Positions 46,201 to 55,200 of a DNA stretch of 64,000 bases are shown in pieces. Numbering within the stretch: the first letter of the stretch is position 1; each line of letters begins with the position of its first letter. A program made the position numbers and the translations under genes. The stretch spans positions 7,068,001 through 7,132,000 of the forward strand of contig NZ_CP151803.1 of the NCBI RefSeq assembly GCF_038446955.1. The letters run 5' to 3'. The notes beneath the pieces are model-generated. The model searched no databases and was not told where the DNA came from. It saw nothing but the letters and a program-made list of their open reading frames with translations. The stretch comes from Pedobacter sp. FW305-3-2-15-E-R2A2. Its GTDB lineage: Bacteria; Bacteroidota; Bacteroidia; Sphingobacteriales; Sphingobacteriaceae.

Positions 46201-49200
46201 CCAATCACGAAGGTATAGGTGCCTGCAAGTGTTGGTGTTCCACGCAGCTTTCCATCCGGAAGAAATACCAGTCCTGTTGGTAGCTTTCCTCCCTGGAAGC
46301 TCCAGGTTACCGGAGAAGATGTTCCGGTATATGTCATTTGCAAATCCAGATAAGTTCCCCGTGTAATCGCTGCAATTACTCCGGGACTGATGGTTAACTG
46401 CCCTGCCCCATCATTTTCATAAGCACCCAGATCGACCACTTCATTTACGATCCTTGGATTTCCCGCCAGGTCTTTATCATAAGTCTGCCAGCTGTTATCC
46501 CCAACATTAATCGCCAGGGATCCTCCCTTTAAGCGTAAATCATCTGCCAATGGATTCTCAAACATCGGATCCCCGATCTTGATGTCAGTTCCCGAAGCAT
46601 AGTTATTCTGAACAATAGAACTGCCAATCACGATTCCTGCATTGAGTTGATCGGCGACATTATTGCCCCGCTTATTTCCCCAAAGAATGCTGTTGTGAAC
46701 CGTTACTGTTCCTGAATTCCGGTATATAGCAGCTCCATAACTTAACGTGGTACTGGCATTGGTATAACCGATACTATTTCCGCTGAAACTGGCATTATTG
46801 ATCGTTGCCGTACCTGAACTTACATATATTCCGGCTCCAAAATACCCAGAAAGGGAGCTGACCCGGTTTCTGCTAAAAATGGTATTGTCTGCTTTAAAAA
46901 TTCCGTTTGTCCAGACTGCAGCACCTTGCTGAACAGCTGTATTGTTGACAAATGAAGTCTGGTTCAGGAAGGCACTGCCACTGGAATAAATGGCCCCGCC
47001 TGTTCCTGTTGCCGCATTATCTTTAAAGGCTCCGGCAGTTAAGTTCAAGCTTCCATTGTAGAGGAACAATGCTCCTCCGGTAGTGGCTTTATTCCCCGAG
47101 AACTCCACATCCGTTATCTTTATGATCGCGCCGGAAGTGGAATAAATTGCCCCTCCCTGTCCGCTGTTGATGGTGTTGCTGACAAACTTTACGTCCTTAA
47201 GTTCCGAAGAAGAAGCATTAAAAATCGCTCCTCCATATCCGGTATAACTGGCCGATTCAGCAATTTTGTTTTGCTCAAAAAGTCCTTTGGTTAAATTGAA
47301 CCCTTTGGCATTGTAAACTGCTGCCCCCCTTGCATACGATCCTTTCGTTTCGTTATTGCTAAAAATAAGATCTGTATATTCTGCTTCGCCACTATGGTAT
47401 AATCCAGCACCATAAGTGGCGATATTGTTTTTAATCCAGAGCTGGCGAAATACTGCTGCTCCTGCAGTATTGTAAATTCCTCCACCATAATAATTGGCAT
47501 TAGACCCGGAGCTGTAAGTCGTCAGTGCCTTTCCTCCCTGGATGCTGAATCCGTCCAGAACAGTTGCTGCTGTTAAGGCCGCGGTATTATAAACGACATG
47601 GTAACTGGCAATACCTTTAGCGCCATCGAGGATCGTTTCATTCGCTCCACGAATGGCTTCCTTGTTGCGGTCTGTCAGTAATATTTCCGTACCCGCAAAA
47701 CCACCATACATCTTTACCCCTTCTTTGAGTGTGAAAAAAGAGCTGGCCGTTGCACCCGGACTATAATTCCCTTTTGCCACCCAGATCTCATCTCCTGCAG
47801 AGGCTTGGGTTAAGGCCGTTTGTAAATCGGTCAGGGCATTGGCCCAGTTGCTTCCGTTGTTACCACCTGTTGCGGATTGATTAACATATAACCGTGTTGG
47901 TCCGTTTGATACGGAGACGGTATATTGTCTGCTTCCGCTTAGTTGTCCATCTGTTGCCGCAGCAACAAAGGTATAGGTCCCAGCAAGCACAGGCATTCCA
48001 GTAATTAGTCCTTGCTGAGTTAAGATCAGTCCTGTGGGTAAACTTCCTGATTGTAAAGTCCAGGTATAGGTTCCGGTTCCACCGGTTGCGGTCATCTGAA
48101 TTACCGGATCGATGCCTCTTGGGAAGGGATTGAATGTTCCCGGCAGAATCTTCAGTCCTGCTCCACCCTGATTTTCATAGGCCCCGAGGTCGATCAGGTC
48201 ATTCATCACCCTGGCATTTCCCAGGAGATCGGTTGAACTGCTGTTTTTACTGTTATCTCCGGCATCAATGGCAGGAGATCCTGCTTTTAGCTGAAGGTCA
48301 TCGCCTGCGGCGTTATTAAATAAAGGATCTCCGATTAAGACGTTTGTACCCGCAGCATAACCTCCCTGCACAAGCGATTGCGTCAGGACGATTCCTGCAT
48401 TCAGCTGGTCAGGGATTTCATTCCCCCGTTTATTGCCCCAGAAGATACTGTTGTTAACGTTCAGAACTCCTGTAGAACGATATAAGCCTGCACCTCCCAT
48501 TGTAGTTGCCTGGGTAAAGGCGATGCGGTTGGCACTAAAAGTAACATTGTTCAGGGTTGCTGCTGCCGCAACAAACATCCCTCCTCCATAATAAGCACCT
48601 GTAGTGCTGACGCTGTTTCGGCTGAATATTACATTTTCCAGGTTGGCTGTTCCGGCAAGGTGATACATACCACCTGCCTGTTGTCCGGCAGAATTTCCGG
48701 TAAAGGCGCTGTTGTTTATCGTGATCAGTCCGCCATTATGCGCCAGACCTCCGGCATAAAGTCGGGCGGTATTTTCCTTAAACACTGCATTGGTTAAACC
48801 AATTGCCGCATTCAGGTTATACATTCCTCCTCCATAAGCTGAGGCTTCGTTCTTTTCGAAAAGGATATTGCTAAAGGTTGCCGGTCCGGCATTGTATACC
48901 CCCGCACCACGGTCAGCCTTGTTGTTAACGATTTGCAAGTTGTTAAATACAGCCTTAACACCTGCGTAGTTATAAATTCCTCCACCACGGTTGTTATCGG
49001 TATCTCCACCTGGTAACGCTTGTCCGCCGTTAATGGTAAAACCATCCAGTAAGGTTGTATTGCTTAAATTGAGGTTGTTAAATACAACGTGTCTGCTTGC
49101 CACGCCCTGACTACCATCCAAAATGGTCTTATGGTCTGTATGAATGAGTTTTGAATCTCGTTCTTCCAGGTTTTTCTCTGTTCCGCCAAAGCCACCAAAT

Positions 49201-52200
49201 ACTTTTACTCCTTCTTTAAGCGTAAACCAATCTGTTGCTAAAAGTCCAGGGCTATAATTTCCTTTTGCCACCCAGATCTGATCGCCCGGAATGGCTTTAT
49301 TCAATGCGTTTTTAAGATCTGTGAATCCATTTTCCCAATTGCTTCCATCGTTCTTTCCACCGGATGCAGCGATGTTGGTATATAAAACAGCATTCGCCGG
49401 ATTAACCTGCAAGGTGTATTGACGACTTCCAACCAGTTCTCCATCCGTTACGGCGATTACGAAAGTATAAAGCCCCGCGATCATAGGTCTACCGGAAAGT
49501 ACGCCCTCAGGCTTAAGGATTAGTCCAACCGGAACGGTCCCCGAGCTGAAGCTCCATGTTAAAGGATTCTGAGCTCCTGCAACAGTTAAGGGAACCTCGA
49601 TGTCATCTCCACGATTGTACGCCGCTAAGCTTAAAGGAGAAATGGCCAAGCTCGCTGCTCCCTGATTCTCATAGGCGCCCATATCCACAGTTTCATTGAT
49701 CAGACGGGGATTGCCATCGAGATCTGTTGCAGTAGAGATTTTTGCATTATTTCCCATATCGATGGCCGGAGAGCCTCCTTTTAACCGCAGGTTATCTGCA
49801 TCTGCATTTACAAAAAGAGGATTTCCAATGCTGATGTTCGTTCCGGCGGCATATCCTCCCTGAACAATACTTTTATCAATGGTTACCACTCCTGAAATTT
49901 GATCGGGAAGATTTGCACCATAGGTATTTCCCCAGAAAATGCTGTTGTTGACTGTTACCGTGCCTGCTGCCCGATATAGGCCTCCGCCACCTGCTGATGC
50001 TCTGGCGATGCTGTTGTTGCTAAAAGTGACATTGATCAGGCTGGCATTGGTTGCGGCATACATAGCCCCACCATAATTTGCAGCCGTTGAGGTGACTTTG
50101 TTTCGGCTAAAAATGACGTTGTCCAGTTTGGGTACGCCACCAGAATAAAGCGCGCCTCCATGAAGTACAGATTCATTGGCAATGAAAGAAACCCGGTCAA
50201 ATATCGGAGCGCCAATACTGTTGACCGCCCCTCCACTACCGGCAGCTTTATTCTCTTTAAAAATAACGTCTTTAAATTCGCTGGCCCCTCCGGCAAGATA
50301 TATTGCCCCTCCGGTCATTGCGGTATTTGCGGTAAAAGTGGTATTAGCGACTTTCAATGGTGCGTTGGTGTTGTTGTAAATTGCTCCACCTTGTGCGTAA
50401 GCGGTACCTCCTACATTGTTGTTTTTGAAGCTGCTGCTGGTAATCGTCAGCGTTCCGTAATTGATCAGCGCCCCACCATAGGTATTGCTTCCAACAGTAA
50501 CGACATTGCTATCGAAAATTGCCTTGTCAAGGATCGTATTTGCACCAGTATTGTTAAATAATCCCGCACCGCGGCCATAACTTCCTATGGTTGTATTGCT
50601 GACAAACTGCGTATTGGTAAATGTTGGTGCCCCTCCGCCTACAAAAACACCTCCTCCATATAATGCACTGTTGCCGGTAATGATCAGGTTATTGAATATT
50701 GGGTTTCCAAGCGCGGTATAAATTCCAGCTCCATAATAATTGGCGGTATAACCGCTGCTGCTGTTCGTGGTTAATGTTTTCCCTCCACTAATGACAAAGC
50801 CATCTAATATTGTCGCATTAGTCAACGCCAGAACATTCGAAACAACATGGTAACTGGCTACCCCCTGACTACCATCCAGCAGACTTTTGTTTATTGTATT
50901 TACCGATTCCAGGTTTCGTGCGGCAAGGTTCTCTTCTGTTCCTGAAAAGCCACCATAAATCCGCAATCCTTCTTTTAAAGTAAAGGAAGAGGCTGCAAGT
51001 GGTCCCGGGCTATAATTTCCTTTTGCTACCCAGATTTCATCGCCTGCCGTTGCCAGCGCAATAGCAGATTGCAAATCAGTAAAGGCATTGGCCCAATCGC
51101 TCCCGTCCTTTTTCCCTGTAGCAGTTTCGCTGGTAAAGAAGTGTGTTGCTGCCGGACTGATAACAAAAGAATATTGTTTACTTCCAATAAAGGCGCCATC
51201 GGTAACAGAAAGGACAAAGGTGAAACTCCCTGCCGTCGTCGGCCTGCCCGCCAATAATCCCGAAGGGCTTAAGCTCAGACCAGTCGGTAAATTGCCTGAA
51301 GAAACAGACCAACTGAGTTGCTCTGTTCCGCCTGTGGCGGTAAACTGCTGACTGAAAGGTTTTCCTCTGAGCACAGCAGGGAGTGTTGCAGGAAGAATGG
51401 AAAGACTACTTCCGCCCTGATTTTCATAAGCGCCCAGATCCACTTTATCATTCACGATACGTTCATTGACGTCGAGATCCCTGGAGGTGCCGGTTGCGGC
51501 ATTGTCACCGGCATCAATTGCCGGTGATCCCCCTTTGATCCGCAGGTTGTCATTTGCTGCATCAGTGAACAATGGATTTCCAATAGAAATATTCGTTCCT
51601 GCGGCATAACCAGTTTCTACAATGCTATTGGCAACCGTCAGGCCTACGCCACTTAACTGGTCGGGAACATTTCCACCTCTTTTGTTTCCCCAGAAGATGC
51701 TGTTGTACACTGCTGCGGTTCCTACAGCCCTGTAAAAGAATCCGGCACCAGAGGTGGTGGTGGCATGAATATAAGCGGTAGTGTTATTGCTAAAAGAAAC
51801 GTTCGACAAGACCGATGATCCGGAATAATGAAACATTCCGGCGCCATAACCACTTGCCGAATTTGTAGGTATTGTATTCCGGCTAAAGATGATATTGTCC
51901 AGTCTGGCGATGCCGGTATTATAGACTCCGGCACCATGCTGTAATGAGCTGTTCGCGATAAAAGAACCCCTGTTCAGGGTAAATGTTCCTGAACTGTAAA
52001 CTCCGGCACCAGACGTCGTAGTGGTATTCCCTTTGAAAGTAAGGTCTTCTCCATCCAGAACGCCGTTATTTAGAATTCCTCCTCCTGTACCGGAAGAATT
52101 ATTCCCTTCGAAAAACGCCTTTTTTATCGTGAGCAAGCCAGTCCTGTGGTATAGACCGGCCCCTCCGCTCGTACCTGTCTTATTGCGTAAAAAGCTGAGA

Positions 52201-55200
52201 TCTTCCATCCTTACCTCTGCAATGCTATTATACATTCCTCCTCCAATAACGGCTTCATTCTCTATGAAAACCAGTTTTTTAAAAGAAGCCAATGCATTAA
52301 GATTATAGAGCCCTCCCCCATAACCAGCTCCACCCAGAACGGTGTTCTTCTCCATGCGGATATTTTCGAAGGTTGCCGGACCGTTGTTATAAATACCACC
52401 TGCAAAATAATAAGCATAGTTATTCTTCACCCAGAGGTTCCTGAATACCGCAGCGCCTGCATTGTTATAAATTCCTGCCGCACTATAAGCAATCGATGTA
52501 TTTCCTACCGCCGTTCTTCCGCCAGTGATGCTGAAACCATCAATGATTGTAGCATTACTTAATGCAGTAATATTGCTGAGGACATGATAACTCTTTCCAT
52601 TCCCGTTCAGAATAGACTCATTCACCCCATACAATTGATTGGCATCAGCAACCCTTGCAGATAGGACATCCTCTGTACCTGCGAAACCACCATATAATTT
52701 AACCCCTTCTCTCAACGTGAAAGTGGCGTTAACATCCGTTCCAGGCAGGTAATTCCCTTTAGCTACCCAAACTTCATCACCGGCATTTGTTTGTGCCAGA
52801 GCCAGCTGTAAATCGGTAAATGCATCATTCCAGCTGTTCCCATTTTTAGCTCCTGCAGTTGCGCCTTCGCGTACGTAAATCCTCGCCGGAGCCTGTAATA
52901 CCTCTAAGGTATATTGCTTTGTTCCGAGTAGTGTTCCATCTGCGACAGAGACAGCAAAAGTATAACCTCCGATCAGGGAAACCATGGCACGTCCATAAAT
53001 CCTTCCATCAGCAGACAATTGAAGCCCGGTAGGAAGATCTCCAGACAAAAGACTCCAGGTATATGGGGCCGTTCCACCCGTAGCATGGAGCTGAATGTTT
53101 ACGTCAAGGCCCCTCGTTAATGCGCTTAAAGTAGCCGGGCTGATTTTTAAAGATGCTCCTCCCTGGTTCTCATAGGCCCCCTGATCTACGATGGTATTGT
53201 AAAAGCGTGGATTTCCTTCGATGTCTTTTGAGCTTTCTGTATAGGTGTTATTTCCTTTATCTATGGCCAATGATCCACTTTTCAGGCTTAAGTTATCCAT
53301 GTCGGCATCAGTGAACAGGGGATCCCCTACTATAATTGCCGTTCCGGTAGCATAATCGTCCTGTACGGTACTGTTGGCTAAAGTATTAATTCCGGTATTG
53401 ACCTGATCGGGAATGCCTCCGGCCCTGGTATTGCCCCAAAAAATACTGTTAAAGATGTTGGCCGTTCCTGAGTTTTTATACAGTCCGGCGCCACTGTTTA
53501 CCGCAACTCTTGCGACTGTATTGTTGCTGAATGTGGCATTACTCATACTTAACGTTCCGCTTTGAAGGAATAATCCTCCCCCGAAATAACTGGCATTGGT
53601 CACTTTATTTCGGCTAAAGACCACATTTGATAGCGTATTGGTTACCGTTCCATAGAAACCAGCACCATTCTGCACTGCCGTATTGCCCAGGAACGAGACC
53701 CTGTCCAGATTGATGACGCTGGAGTTCGAAAGACCACCGCCATAAGTTAGGGCAGAATTATTTTTAAAGACAACATCTGTAACGACTGCTGTTCCCGAAT
53801 TGGCCATTCCTCCCCCGTAACCGTCCGCACGGTTACTGATGAATTCTGCTCCGCTAAGGGAGAATCCCAATGCCGTGTTTACTAATCCTCCACCGTAACT
53901 GGTTGCAGCATTGGCCTCAAAAACTGAGTTGGTGACGGAAACATTGGCAGAAATGTTATATAGACCAGCTCCTAATACCGCCTGATTCCCTCTGAAGGTT
54001 ACCTTATTCAAAATGGCATTTGCCCCTGAATTATGCATACCTCCGCCATATTTATTTCCTCCGATCAGCACATTTTCTTCGAAAAGGATATTGTCCATTT
54101 TCAAGGCAGTGGCAACGTTATATATCCCGCCACCGTAATGATATGCTTTATTATTTTTTAGGACCAGGTTTCTAAATGTGCCATTTACTGCAGCAGCAAA
54201 GTGATAAATTCCACCTCCATAGTTGTTTGAATTTCCACCGGAAATGGTAAACCCATCCATCATCGTTTCTACGGATAACAGCGTGGGGTTATTGATCACG
54301 TGGCGGTTCAGGTCATTTCCACTTAACTCCGTTTCATGAACCGTAAACCTTCCTGAAGCATCAGCGATACGTTCAGTGAGCTGATTTTCTGTACCTGCAA
54401 ATCCTCCATACATCTTCACTCCGGAGACCATGTAAAATGAAGAGTCGACATGTGCAAAAGGAAGGTATCGCCCTTTTGCAACCCAGATTTCGTCCCCATC
54501 TTTCGCGAGCGTCAGGGCCGTCTGTAATCTGGTATAGGCATTTGTCCAATCTATTCCATTGTTAACTCCTGTTGCGTTTCCGCGAACATATAATCTCACT
54601 GCCCCCGGGTTGACCACCAATGTATATTGGCGACTCCCCACCATACTTCCCTGTGTCGCACGGATTACAAATACATAGGTTCCTAAAATCACTGGGATTC
54701 CACTCAGAATTCCGGTTTGGGTATTAAAATTCAGTCCCAGGGGCAAAGTCCCGTGTGACAATTCCCAACTTACCGCACCTGAACCTCCCGTTAACGTAAA
54801 CGGCTGATGATAAGCAGTTCCTCTTGGTAGCGGAGCAATGGATTCGGGCATCATCGTAAGAGATCCTGGCGCTCCAATTGGATTCTCCAATGCCCCCAAA
54901 TCAACAGTTCCGTTAACCACACGGGTGTTTCCCGCCAAATCTGTAGCGGTATTTACCTTTAAATTATTTCCCGCATCAATCGCTATTGACCCATTTTTAA
55001 GTCTGAAATCATGTATAGCAGCATCCTGAAAATCCGGATTGCCGATGATGTTATTTACTCCCGAAGTGTAGTTGTTTTGAACAATGTTGTTGCCCATCTG
55101 TGCAATGGCTGCTCCTCCGATCTGATCGTCCACATTGTTCCCTCTTTTATTTCCCCAGAAAATACTGTTGTGAATATTTACGGTGCCGGGAGTATTAAAT

